Positions 23,341 to 32,300 of a stretch of 64,000 nucleotides of DNA are shown here, piece after piece. The stretch is from UBA2862 sp045658005 (GTDB lineage Bacteria > Bacillota > Clostridia > Christensenellales > Aristaeellaceae). Made by a program: the position numbers and the translations under genes. The stretch is taken from assembly GCA_045658005.1 (NCBI GenBank), contig JAZOUD010000064.1, positions 1 to 64,000 of the forward strand, written 5' to 3'. The notes under the pieces were generated by a model. It searched no databases. It was not told the DNA's origin and saw only the letters and a list, made by a program, of their open reading frames with translations. Position 1 is the first letter of the stretch, and every line of letters begins with the position of its first letter.

Positions 23341-24708
23341 TTAGGCCGTGGGGCAGCCGGCTAAGAAAGTCTCCATTTTCCGAACGGCGTCCGGCAGTCG
23401 GCTTTCCTCTTTTTTCGCGTAGACCTTCAGCGTCATCTCCGGCGTAGAGTGTCCCATCAGCGCCTGCGTGGTCTTGATGTCCACTCCCGACGCCACCATC
23501 ATGGTTGCGAAGGTCGTCCGGAAGTTGATGGCCGTCATCCCGTACAGCTCGATATGAGACTTCAGGGAATCCCACAGCCTGCGATACGTCACCTGGGAGA
23601 CCGGCGAGCCGTCCTCCTTGGAAATCACGTAGCCCCTCTGCTTCCTGCAACCCAGCAGGATGTTGTAGAGCTGGTCACACATCGGGAAGGGCCTGACGCT
23701 GAACTCGTTTTTCGTCTCCTTGGTCACAGCGACATTGACGGGATGGACTACGGCCTGTTTGATCTCGATCATTCGAGTCTCGAAGTTGATGTTCTCCCAC
23801 ATTAGCCCCAATACCTCCTCGCGCCGCATGCTGGTATAGGCCAGCAGCGCGATCAGGCAGCGCTCCCTGGAATCTTCCAGCTCCGGGATGGCCTTCTGAA
23901 TGGAGGCAATCTGTTCCCTGGTCAGCGGGGTCGTACCCTCCCCCGCCTTCGCGGGATTGTGGACGCGCTTGTCCTTCGCCGGGTTCTTGACGATGAGATC
24001 GTCGGAAACCGCGGAATCAAGCACCTCCTTCAGCATTGCCCAATCCGCCTTCACGGTTGCCTTCTTGTACGTCTTTGCCCGGTGGCTCAGGAAATCCTGC
24101 ACGTCTGTCGGCGTAATGTCCTCGATGTACTTGTCCCCGAACCATTTAAGCAGCACGCTCTGCTTGGCATCCATGAACACTTCATAGGTGGCCGCCTTGC
24201 CTGTCTTGAAAATCCGTCGCCATTGAACGATGTAATCGGAGAACTTCGTTTTCACCACGGGCGGCTGTGCCGCTTCCTCTTGCACCTGCTTCTCATGGGG
24301 GCCGTATTCGATCTCCTGGTCGATGAAATCCTTGATCCGACCGGATTTCACCACGGCCTCAATCACCTTGTCAGCCAGCTTCAATTCGTCGGTGGCGCTC
24401 AGCCTCTTGATGATCTCGTTGCCCTCTTCATCATGTCCAATGACAACTCTAATTCGATGTTCCTTTGCCATAATATCAAAGCTCCTCTCTGATACTTCAG
24501 GCAAGGAATCATTTTGAACGGTATTTGAACGGTTTTCAAGGTGCGAACCTGAACTTAATCCCAATAAGTATTGTACCATATCCTGCTGGCTTTTGCAAAC
24601 ATCTGCCAGTCGTTGTATCCCCTCCGCAATACTGCCAAGCTGTGCCTCAACCGCAACAGGAGCCCCTTGGCCTCCGGTTTCTTCCATCTTAACCATGCTG
24701 TTGTACAT
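23341..24708 (-). CDS. int: Tyrosine recombinase (ICE integrase)
   Basis: 455 residues. An N-terminal 170-residue extension is followed by a core-binding SAM-like domain and the catalytic domain with Arg in MRREEVLGL (near 293), the second Arg in INFRTTFAT (near 396), His in LMGHSTPEMT and the nucleophile Tyr in TLKVYAKK (near 428). The box II His (HxxR) is replaced by Ile. It integrates and excises the element, presumably at tRNA-Leu(CAG) beside it. The start at 24708 has GGAGGT 4 nt upstream; earlier ATGs overlap that site or the upstream XRE gene. It is the last gene of the leftward ICE transcript. Confidence 0.9.
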   Translation of the reverse strand: MYNSMVKMEETGGQGAPVAVEAQLGSIAEGIQRLADVCKSQQDMVQYLLGLSSGSHLENRSNTVQNDSLPEVSERSFDIMAKEHRIRVVIGHDEEGNEIIKRLSATDELKLADKVIEAVVKSGRIKDFIDQEIEYGPHEKQVQEEAAQPPVVKTKFSDYIVQWRRIFKTGKAATYEVFMDAKQSVLLKWFGDKYIEDITPTDVQDFLSHRAKTYKKATVKADWAMLKEVLDSAVSDDLIVKNPAKDKRVHNPAKAGEGTTPLTREQIASIQKAIPELEDSRERCLIALLAYTSMRREEVLGLMWENINFETRMIEIKQAVVHPVNVAVTKETKNEFSVRPFPMCDQLYNILLGCRKQRGYVISKEDGSPVSQVTYRRLWDSLKSHIELYGMTAINFRTTFATMMVASGVDIKTTQALMGHSTPEMTLKVYAKKEESRLPDAVRKMETFLAGCPTA

Positions 24709-24773
24709 AGTGACCTCCATATATGAAAAAGCCGCCAGAGGCCGATGATGACACTCTGACGGCTTGAAAAACG

Positions 24774-25187
24774 TCAATGGTTGATTTGGTTCTTCTGTTC
24801 CCAATGCAGTTTCCATTCCCTGAACGCTTCGGCACTCATTTCTCCGCTGGATAGCAACGACCGTTTGCTCCAGTATTGTGAGAGGAAATCCGAAAGCCGA
24901 GCCATTTCCTCATAGAAATTGGCGTCATGTGCTTCATCCAACCAGAGGAAATACTCGATCAGCGCATCAACGGGGTTCTCAGGGGTCTGCGCCAGTCGCG
25001 CAGGGGCCACATTGAGTATTCTTGCAAGGGATTCCGAGCTTTCCGGGCTCAGGTTCCTAAAGCCCTGTTCCCACTGCGCGATCCTGCATGAAGCAGCCTT
25101 TTCATCGAATCCCATTCTCATGCCCAATGCCTTCATGGTCATGGAACGAAGTTTCCTCAGATAACTCAGCCTCGTTCCCTGCTTCAC
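24774..25187 (-). CDS. XRE-type helix-turn-helix protein
   Basis: 137 residues: an N-terminal helix-turn-helix domain (LRKLRSMTMKALGMRMGF, ... RIAQWEQGFRNLSPESSESL) and a helical C-terminal part of unknown role. GTG start overlapping the stop of the PP-loop gene (GTGA), hence translational coupling. Lies directly upstream of the integrase gene and may control excision, by analogy with xis/regulator genes in this position. Confidence 0.75.
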   Translation of the reverse strand: MKQGTRLSYLRKLRSMTMKALGMRMGFDEKAASCRIAQWEQGFRNLSPESSESLARILNVAPARLAQTPENPVDALIEYFLWLDEAHDANFYEEMARLSDFLSQYWSKRSLLSSGEMSAEAFREWKLHWEQKNQINH

Positions 25188-26278
25188 GCCATTTCACTTC
25201 CCTCTGTCACGCCGACTGCCGTTGTCAAAAGCGCCATCGCCACCTGCTCTGGATTCGCCTTTCGCTCATATCCCGTCCACCATTGCATCACACCCTCGCC
25301 GCTTTGCCACAAGCTGCTGTGGTTCAGTTTGCCGTCGCGTCGCCGGGCTTCCAGCATATCGTCAAAAGCGCTGACGTACAGCTTTCGATACTGTGGCCAG
25401 CGCGTCAATTCCCGTCGTTGAGCGGCATACCCACCCATCGGGCAGCCAACGCAGCCCAGGCGGGTACAGCCGGAATCATATAGCTCGCAATACGGAATGT
25501 TGTAGGTGCGGATGAACTCCCACACATCCTCGTCTGTCCAGTCGATGATCGGGTTGAGCATCGTCTTGTGCGTTCGGTAGCACATCTCCACGACGCGCCG
25601 GGTGGCCGCGTCGTCGTAGTTCATTATGATGCCGCGGGCGCGGTTGTTGTTGTACCGCGCCCCCTGCCGCTCGGCGACCTGCGCCGCCTTGCCGTTGAAG
25701 ATCGTCACCGTCCCTTGATTGCGTTTTCTACCCGCACTCTCGTCCCAGCGAACGCCTGTCACCACCACGCGGCCCTCGCCGTGGGATTCTTTCAGCGCCT
25801 CGCAGCAGTACCGTGCCAGACGGGTCGGCGGGAATTGCTTGTGGACGATCAGCTGCCGCATGGACAGCTTCGGGATGGTGAAGTGGATGCACCGCTTTCC
25901 GGTGACGCTTTGGACTGTCGCCGGAGAGAGCAGCCTGCTGCCGCCGTTGACGGCAAAATATTTGAAAGACCCGTCAGGCAGGTCGTAGATCACCGCCTCG
26001 AATTGGCGGATCACGAAGCGAACCAGCTCCGGCGGGTCAACCGTTGTCATATTATAATGTATCTCATAGCCCACCCCGGCCATGCGGAGGATGGCTTCCA
26101 CCACGATGGAATCCTTGCCGCCGCTGTAGGCCAGGTAGTATTTATCAGGCGGTTCAAAACTCCGCACCAGGTCAATGGCACGTTGCACCTTGTCCCGCCT
26201 CTCTCCAAACAGGTCGTATACAATCAGGCTCAATTCATCGCCTCCCCATTGTGAAGCCTTATTGCCTGTTTTCTTCAT
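25184..26278 (-). CDS. PAPS-reductase-family PP-loop protein
   Basis: 364 residues with the PP-loop YSGGKDS (51-57) of ATP pyrophosphatases and PAPS reductases, several cysteines (RYCCEALKE, then CTRLGCVGCPMGG) that may hold an iron-sulfur cluster, and WTDEDVWEFIRTYNIPYCEL typical of the family. Related genes occur in many phages and ICEs and include DndC of DNA phosphorothioation, but no other dnd gene is present here. Function is unknown; nucleic-acid modification or defence is an inference. Overlaps the CHC2 gene by 20 nt and the XRE gene by 4 nt, so it is tightly coupled to both. Confidence 0.8.
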   Translation of the reverse strand: MKKTGNKASQWGGDELSLIVYDLFGERRDKVQRAIDLVRSFEPPDKYYLAYSGGKDSIVVEAILRMAGVGYEIHYNMTTVDPPELVRFVIRQFEAVIYDLPDGSFKYFAVNGGSRLLSPATVQSVTGKRCIHFTIPKLSMRQLIVHKQFPPTRLARYCCEALKESHGEGRVVVTGVRWDESAGRKRNQGTVTIFNGKAAQVAERQGARYNNNRARGIIMNYDDAATRRVVEMCYRTHKTMLNPIIDWTDEDVWEFIRTYNIPYCELYDSGCTRLGCVGCPMGGYAAQRRELTRWPQYRKLYVSAFDDMLEARRRDGKLNHSSLWQSGEGVMQWWTGYERKANPEQVAMALLTTAVGVTEGSEMA

Positions 26279-27020
26279 CAGATGGCCACACGCTGCTGTT
26301 GATTCGCAACTTTATCCACTGTGCTTTCAGAAGGTTCTTCTTTTCTTCCAGCTTTTCCCGGACGGATGTGCGGGGCTGTCCTCGTCCGTTCACACGATCA
26401 TCCAGCGCGGCAATGGCGGCGCGGTCATGCAGGTACAGATTGATTTGCGTTTCCCTCGGCGCGGTTTCCAGCAGGCCGATATAGAACTCCACCAACGTTC
26501 GGTCATTGAAGGCTTGTACAAATCCTTGTGGGAACGGAGTTTCCCGGTCTGTAGGCGCGTGTTGCTTCGCCCTCTCGGCTACGATTCTGTAGTCGCCGTT
26601 CAGGTCGGACAACACCTTCCCACGCCATTCACGAAAGTCTTTCTGCAACTGCCGCATCTCCCATTCCTTTTTCTGTTCGGGCGTCACCGGCTGTCCGAGT
26701 CCGGAACGCCCCTTCGGATCGTAGGGGATGTGGAAATCCTCCGCGATCTTCACCGCCGCCTCCCGCTTCCCGATCTGGAACAGGTTGGAAACGAAGTCAA
26801 TGGCGTCGCCGCTGGCATGACATCCGAAGCAGTAGTATCGCTCGTCCAGCTTCATGCTGGGGTGGGTATCGTCGTGAAACGGGCAACAGGCCATGCCGTG
26901 GGCATTGACCTCAATGCCATACATTTCCGCGACCTGCCGCGCCGTAACGCTGTGCTTGACCGCCGTAAACACGTCGGGCAAGGTGTGTTCCTGGTTGTTC
27001 TTATGATTCAAATAGCCCAT
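26259..27020 (-). CDS. CHC2 zinc-finger protein (primase-like)
   Basis: 253 residues. The N-terminal CHC2 zinc ribbon of DnaG primases is visible (CPFHDDTHPSM with Cys46 and His49; YCFGCHASGD with Cys64 and Cys67). No TOPRIM catalytic domain follows; the rest is helical and charged. Such stand-alone zinc-binding proteins are common in Tn916/Tn1549-like elements and may assist replication of the excised ICE. GAGGAGG precedes the ATG. Confidence 0.82.
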   Translation of the reverse strand: MGYLNHKNNQEHTLPDVFTAVKHSVTARQVAEMYGIEVNAHGMACCPFHDDTHPSMKLDERYYCFGCHASGDAIDFVSNLFQIGKREAAVKIAEDFHIPYDPKGRSGLGQPVTPEQKKEWEMRQLQKDFREWRGKVLSDLNGDYRIVAERAKQHAPTDRETPFPQGFVQAFNDRTLVEFYIGLLETAPRETQINLYLHDRAAIAALDDRVNGRGQPRTSVREKLEEKKNLLKAQWIKLRINSSVWPSDEENRQ

Positions 27021-27084
27021 TCTCAGCCTCCTCGTTATGTCTTTTCCCGCGTCCGCTGCTTCTCTTTGCCGCTATGCACCTGGT

Positions 27085-27870
27085 TCAGTTTTTCCTGGAG
27101 CCGCTTTCGGACGGGCGTTTCTTGGGATCGACCCAGACAAGCCGCTGGGGTTTACGATTGTTGTTTACCCCGTCGATGTGGTTGTAGTTTTCCTCGCTGC
27201 CGACTTCGTGGCTGGCATGACGGACGTACTCGCCATTGTCATAGTATTTTTGCCACAGCTCCTTCGGGGGTCGCTTATGTTCCATAGCCTGCTTCGGCAG
27301 CTCAGGGTGCAAAAACAGCCGCATCTGCTCCGCGGCTGTTTCATCGAAATCCTTTGTGATGCTGTCCGACACCACTTCCCCCTTGGAATCGAGGATGACG
27401 CAGGGGATTTCCCGCCCGTGTTCCTCATGCTCCAACAGGAAGAAAAGGACGTTTTCATAGGTGATGCCGTCCACGACCCGCCACAGCCCCTTCTTGCCGG
27501 GGATGGCGTAGTGCTCCGTTTCCAGCGTCAGCGGATTGCCGGAGGTCGGCGGACCAAAGAAACCTTCCAGCACCACGAATCCGTCCCCATCGACAAAGCA
27601 GCAGATCGTGCCGGTTTCGCGCCGCAGCACGATCACGTCGCTGGTATTGATCTGCCGAAAGCAGCCACGCTTGCGCTGCAACATGGACAGTCGCTCCCGT
27701 ACTGCCCGCACATCCTCGTTGGGACGCAGCAGGTCGTCGTAAGCCTTATCGTAGTCTGCTTCGTTGGGAAAATACCGCTTGGAGGCAAGGACGGCAAAGG
27801 GCTGGAAGATGTATTCGCGCAACGCCTCGCCATCCTTCATCTGGTAGAGCTGGCAGCGTTCCTGAAGCAT
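27085..27870 (-). CDS. YodL-domain ICE protein
   Basis: 261 residues. The N-terminal 120 match the YodL pattern seen in clostridial ICE proteins (CQLYQMKDGEALREYIF ... NTSDVIVL ... FVDGDGFVVLEGF). The C-terminal part is basic and unknown. The next gene upstream carries the same domain. Role unknown; always linked to conjugation modules. Confidence 0.7.
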   Translation of the reverse strand: MLQERCQLYQMKDGEALREYIFQPFAVLASKRYFPNEADYDKAYDDLLRPNEDVRAVRERLSMLQRKRGCFRQINTSDVIVLRRETGTICCFVDGDGFVVLEGFFGPPTSGNPLTLETEHYAIPGKKGLWRVVDGITYENVLFFLLEHEEHGREIPCVILDSKGEVVSDSITKDFDETAAEQMRLFLHPELPKQAMEHKRPPKELWQKYYDNGEYVRHASHEVGSEENYNHIDGVNNNRKPQRLVWVDPKKRPSESGSRKN

Positions 27871-27903
27871 CGGTCATCGCCTCCCCGTTTGCACGATGGC
27901 CCC

Positions 27904-29253
27904 TCACAGGCTCGGCTCGCTCTTGTGCTTGGCCGGTTTCGACGGCTCAGGCCGTGGCTTTGATTCCTCTATGGCAACCGACTTCTCCGCCATACGCTCC
28001 TGGGGCGGCCTCTCCAGCTCTTTCCTCAGGAGTGTGGTGTACAGATCGAGTATGGCGGGATGACTCTCGACGGTGTAGCTCCAATTCCGCAGGCTGCCGA
28101 AGCCGTCCCGGTCAATGGGGATGCTCATGGCTTGCGCCCACGCCTTGTTGCTCCGGGAAAACCGCCCGTCCTGTTCCTTCATCGTGATGGTGTTCCCCAG
28201 CACCCAGGACAGGCGCTCCGGGCCGAACACATCCAGCACTGCGGAAATGGCGTTTTCATGCAGGTACATTCCGTCATAGTGCATCTTGACAGCCTTCTCA
28301 ATGGCGGCCTTGCATCTGACATTTTCCTGGAGGGAAGCGCGATATTCGTCGCGCTCTCCGGCCTCGCGGGCGTAGTCGGCGGTGCGCCTGTAGACGGGCG
28401 GGTAGGTCTTCTCGCCTTCCGCGGGCACCTCATGCTGCTGCTCCTGTTGGGCGAAAAAGTCCGGCAGCTGGGTAAACCCGAAACTGTCCACGAACCAGGC
28501 CGTCTTTCCATGCTCGTCGTTTATGACGATGACATCGCTGACGGACAGCGAATGGCCCTTGAAGTCCTCCGGCCTCTCAACATTGAATTTGGTATACAGG
28601 CTGTCCAGGGTCATACCCGGCTCCAGGGTACCCTTGTACACAGCGTCGTAGCTTGCGATATTGGGCGTGACGTGCTTTTCCCGAAGCTCCTTCATGTTCA
28701 GGAACATATTGTCTCTGCTGCCTGCGTTCAGCTGATAGATTTCATATTCACGCACGGTCTGTTTCTCCTTTTCCTGTATAGCGTTGTAGAACTGTTCCGG
28801 GGTCATGGCCTCCTGATCGGAGAGGAATCCCCAATCCTCGTCGTAGAGGTCGCGGGAAAACTCGCCCTCCATGAAAAGCGGCTCGGCGGTAAAGACAGTG
28901 CCGTATCGGTTGACTGTTACCTCCGGCTGTACTTTAAGCGGGATGCTGTCATCGTCTCCATGCCGCAGGTCATAGCGAAAGAGCTTGTCGGTGCCCTGAA
29001 GTGCGTCCACCTTGTTTGCGGAAAGATCGGTGAAAAGCGCTTCCTTGCCGAAGATCTCAAAGCGTTGGAGGGGGACGACTTTCAGCGGGGTGATGTTCAG
29101 GATTTCGTTGTCTGTATTAGTGACGAACGTAAACTCGATGCCGCCCGCCTTGTACAGTTCCATGAGCTTGTCCTTGGCCTCCTTCGGGGACTCTGCCTCG
29201 ATGCTGGCTTCGCCCTGGCGGGATTCAGAGATCAAAAAATCATATCTGTTCAT
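27904..29253 (-). CDS. YodL and DUF3849 domain ICE protein
   Basis: About 449 residues. A YodL domain is in the middle (YEIYQLNAGSRDNMFLNM ... SVSDVIVI ... AWFVDSFGFTQL) and a DUF3849 domain follows (AIEKAVKMHYDGMYLHENA, VLGNTITMKEQDGRFSRSNK). The tail is Pro/Lys/Ser rich. The start at 29253 has AGGAG 5 nt upstream; a start 16 codons earlier has none. These domains are found in antirestriction-like and helicase-linked ICE proteins; function unknown. Confidence 0.78.
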   Translation of the reverse strand: MNRYDFLISESRQGEASIEAESPKEAKDKLMELYKAGGIEFTFVTNTDNEILNITPLKVVPLQRFEIFGKEALFTDLSANKVDALQGTDKLFRYDLRHGDDDSIPLKVQPEVTVNRYGTVFTAEPLFMEGEFSRDLYDEDWGFLSDQEAMTPEQFYNAIQEKEKQTVREYEIYQLNAGSRDNMFLNMKELREKHVTPNIASYDAVYKGTLEPGMTLDSLYTKFNVERPEDFKGHSLSVSDVIVINDEHGKTAWFVDSFGFTQLPDFFAQQEQQHEVPAEGEKTYPPVYRRTADYAREAGERDEYRASLQENVRCKAAIEKAVKMHYDGMYLHENAISAVLDVFGPERLSWVLGNTITMKEQDGRFSRSNKAWAQAMSIPIDRDGFGSLRNWSYTVESHPAILDLYTTLLRKELERPPQERMAEKSVAIEESKPRPEPSKPAKHKSEPSL

Positions 29254-29314
29254 ATTCGCTCCTATAGCGGTGAAGCCGGATGCTTTTACACCCGGCTTCA
29301 CTCTGGTCGTTGGG

Positions 29315-32300
29315 TTAAATAGCCATCTGATACCGCTTTGGCTTCACGGTTTCCTGTTCAACCTCATCCTGTTCAGACTCTTCGGCTTCCACCGCATCCT
29401 CCCGCTGTTCCTCCGCGGCGGCGCGGCCCCGGGGTTCCTCATCCACCGTCGCCTCCTCGTCGATCAGCGCCGCTTCCGAGCCGTGCTCGTCCATATTCAG
29501 GAGGGCGTTCAGCTCGGACAGCCGCGCTTCCTTCTGGATCAACTCCTGCTCCTGCGGGAAGGGCTTGGCGACCTCCTCCTTCGCAGTCTCCAGCTGCTGC
29601 TCCAGCGTGGCCAGCTTGCGCTTCGATTCCTCCAGGCTGTCGGCAAAGCCCTCCAGCACATTGTTGATGCGGGTAAGGTTGCCGAATGGGTCAGCGCCCA
29701 GCTTGATCGTGTACTTGCCCTGTCTCCGCACGGACAGTTCAAAATTGTTGGTGAAGGTGTCGTAGCTGGCCGAGAGCCGGAAGCCGTGGTATTCGCCCAC
29801 TGGCAGCTCCTGGCTGACGGTCTTGGCGGCGGTGCACGCCTTGATGAGCGCGTTGCCCGCGTCCTTCCTGTCCGTGTAGACCACGCCGGACACCTTCATC
29901 TCAAACTGTTCCTTGTCCAGCGCCAGCACAGGGGCAGCGGCCTCCTTGTCCGCCTCCAGGTTGGCAATGCGCTGCTGAACGGAGGCGATTTGGACGGGAT
30001 AGGTTCGAGCGATGTCCGTTTCCAGGCGGTAAATCTGGCTGGTGTGGCTGGCGCGGAGCATCCGCAGCTTGGCCACCTGGATGTCCAAATCCATCTTTTC
30101 CTTGATGTAGGGGTTGCCCGTCGCCAGCGCCTTGATTTCCGCGTAGGAAAGTGCTGTGTCGTCCACGTCCTCGCAGGCGCGCACCGGGCTTTTGCTGGTC
30201 ATGATCTGGCTGATGAACTTCTGCTTGTTCTCCAATATCTGCCACATATAGGCGTCGAAGGTGCCTTCTGTGACGTATCGGAATATCTGGACACGCTCGT
30301 TCATGTTGCCCTGCCGGAGTATGCGCCCCTCCTGCTGCTCCAGGTCGCTGGGTTTCCACGGGGCGTCCAGGTGGTGAAGGGCAATCAGCCTGTCCTGCAT
30401 ATTGGTGCCCGCGCCCAGCTTCGCGGTACTCCCCAGCAGGACGCGCACCTGGCCGGCGCGGACTTTAGCAAACAGCTCGGCCTTCTGCGTTTCGGTGGTC
30501 GCTTCGTGGATAAAGGCGATTTCCTCCGGCGGAACGCCCATCGCCTCCAGCTTGTTTCGGATGTCGTCATAGACATTGAAGCTTCCGTCGCCCTTCGGGG
30601 TGGACAGGTCGCAGAAGATCACCTGCGCCGTCCTGTCCGCCTGTCCGTCCTGCCATACCTTGAAGGCGTTTCGGATGCAGGCGTTCACCTTGCTTTCCCC
30701 GTCGTCGGGCAGCAGTGGGTTCATCAAGCGCTGGTCGAGGGCGCACTTCCTGCCGTCGTTGGTGATGCGCAGCATGTTGTCCTCCCTGGGATCAACCCTG
30801 CCGCTGCGGACGGCTTCCGCGCGGTCAGAGAAAGAGGCCACCATGTCCTGTTGGATTTCGCTGGGCTTCAGGACCTCGTTCACGAACTCGGCCTCCGGTA
30901 CGGGCAGCTTCAGCATGTCGGCGGTTTGCACGTCGGCCACCTCCTTGAACATGGAGATCAATTCGGGGAGGTTGAAAAAACGGGCGAATCGCGTCTTGGC
31001 GCGATAGCCCGTGCCCTCCGGGGCCAGCTCGATGGCCGTCACCGTCTCCCCGAAAGTGGATGCCCAGCTGTCAAAGTGCCCCAGCCCTGTGCGCTGGAGC
31101 GTGTCGTATTGCAGATACCGCATGATGGTGTACAGCTCCACCATGCTGTTGGAAATGGGCGTGCCCGTGGCGAAGGTGATGCCCTTGCCGCCGGTCAGCT
31201 CGTCCAGATACCGGCATTTCAGGTACATGTCCGAGGACTTCTGCGCGTCGGTGGTCTGGATGCCCGCCACGTTGGTCATCTTCGTGTACAGAAACAGGTT
31301 TTTGTAATAATGGCTCTCGTCTACGAACAGGCGATCCACGCCCAGCTGCTCAAACGTCACCACGTCGTCCTTCCGGGACTGATCGTTCAGCTTCTTCAGG
31401 CGGGCTTCCAGCCCCTTTCGGGTGCGCTCCATCTGCTTGATGGTGTACCTGCCGCCCTGCTCCGCCTTTTCCTCCGCGATGGCAGTGGTGATCTCGTCGA
31501 TCTGCGCCTGGATCATGGCGGCTTGCCGTTCATGGGATAGCGGTATCTTTTCAAACTGCGTGTGCCCGATGATGATGGCGTCGTAGTCGCCTGTGGCGAT
31601 GCGGGAGCAGAACTTCTTGCGATTCGCCGGCTCAAAATCCTTCTTCGTGGCGACCAGGATGTTCGCGCCGGGATACAGCCGTAGGAAGTCCGCGCCCCAC
31701 TGCTCCGTCAGGTGGTTCGGCACGACGTAGAGGTTCTTCTGTGACAGCCCCAGCCGCCGCGCCTCCATGCCCGCGGCGATCATCTGAAAGGTCTTGCCCG
31801 CGCCGACGCAGTGCGCCAGCAGCACGTTGTCCCCATAGAGGATGTGGGCGATGGCGTTCTTCTGGTGCTGCATCAGGGTGATCTCCGGCGTCATGCCCAC
31901 GAAGCGGATGTGGCTGCCGTCGTACTCGCGGGGCCGGACGGCGTTGAAAAGCTCGTTGTACTTGGCGACCAGTGTTTCCCTTCGCCGCATATCCTTGAAT
32001 ATCCACTCCTTGAACGCCGCCCGGATCAGCTCCTGCTTTTGCTGGGCCAGCATGGTCTCCTTCTTGTTCAGCACGCGGTGGTCACCGTCCGCGTCGCGCC
32101 AGGTGTCATACACCTTGGTGTCCTTCAGGTTCAGCGCGTCCTCCAGCAGATGAAAGGCGTTGAGCCGCTCAGTGCCGTAGGTGGAGTAGACCATTGGATT
32201 GCCGCGATCCATGCTCTTGCCCTGGATGTTCCACTGGCCGGACACCTTGGAATACTGGACTTTGATCTGCCGGCCGATCATCCAGAAATCGGTGTGGAAC

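Noticed and set aside
25184..26278. Complete Dnd phosphorothioation system
   Set aside because: Only a PP-loop protein is present; no dndB, dndD, dndE or cysteine desulfurase gene was found.
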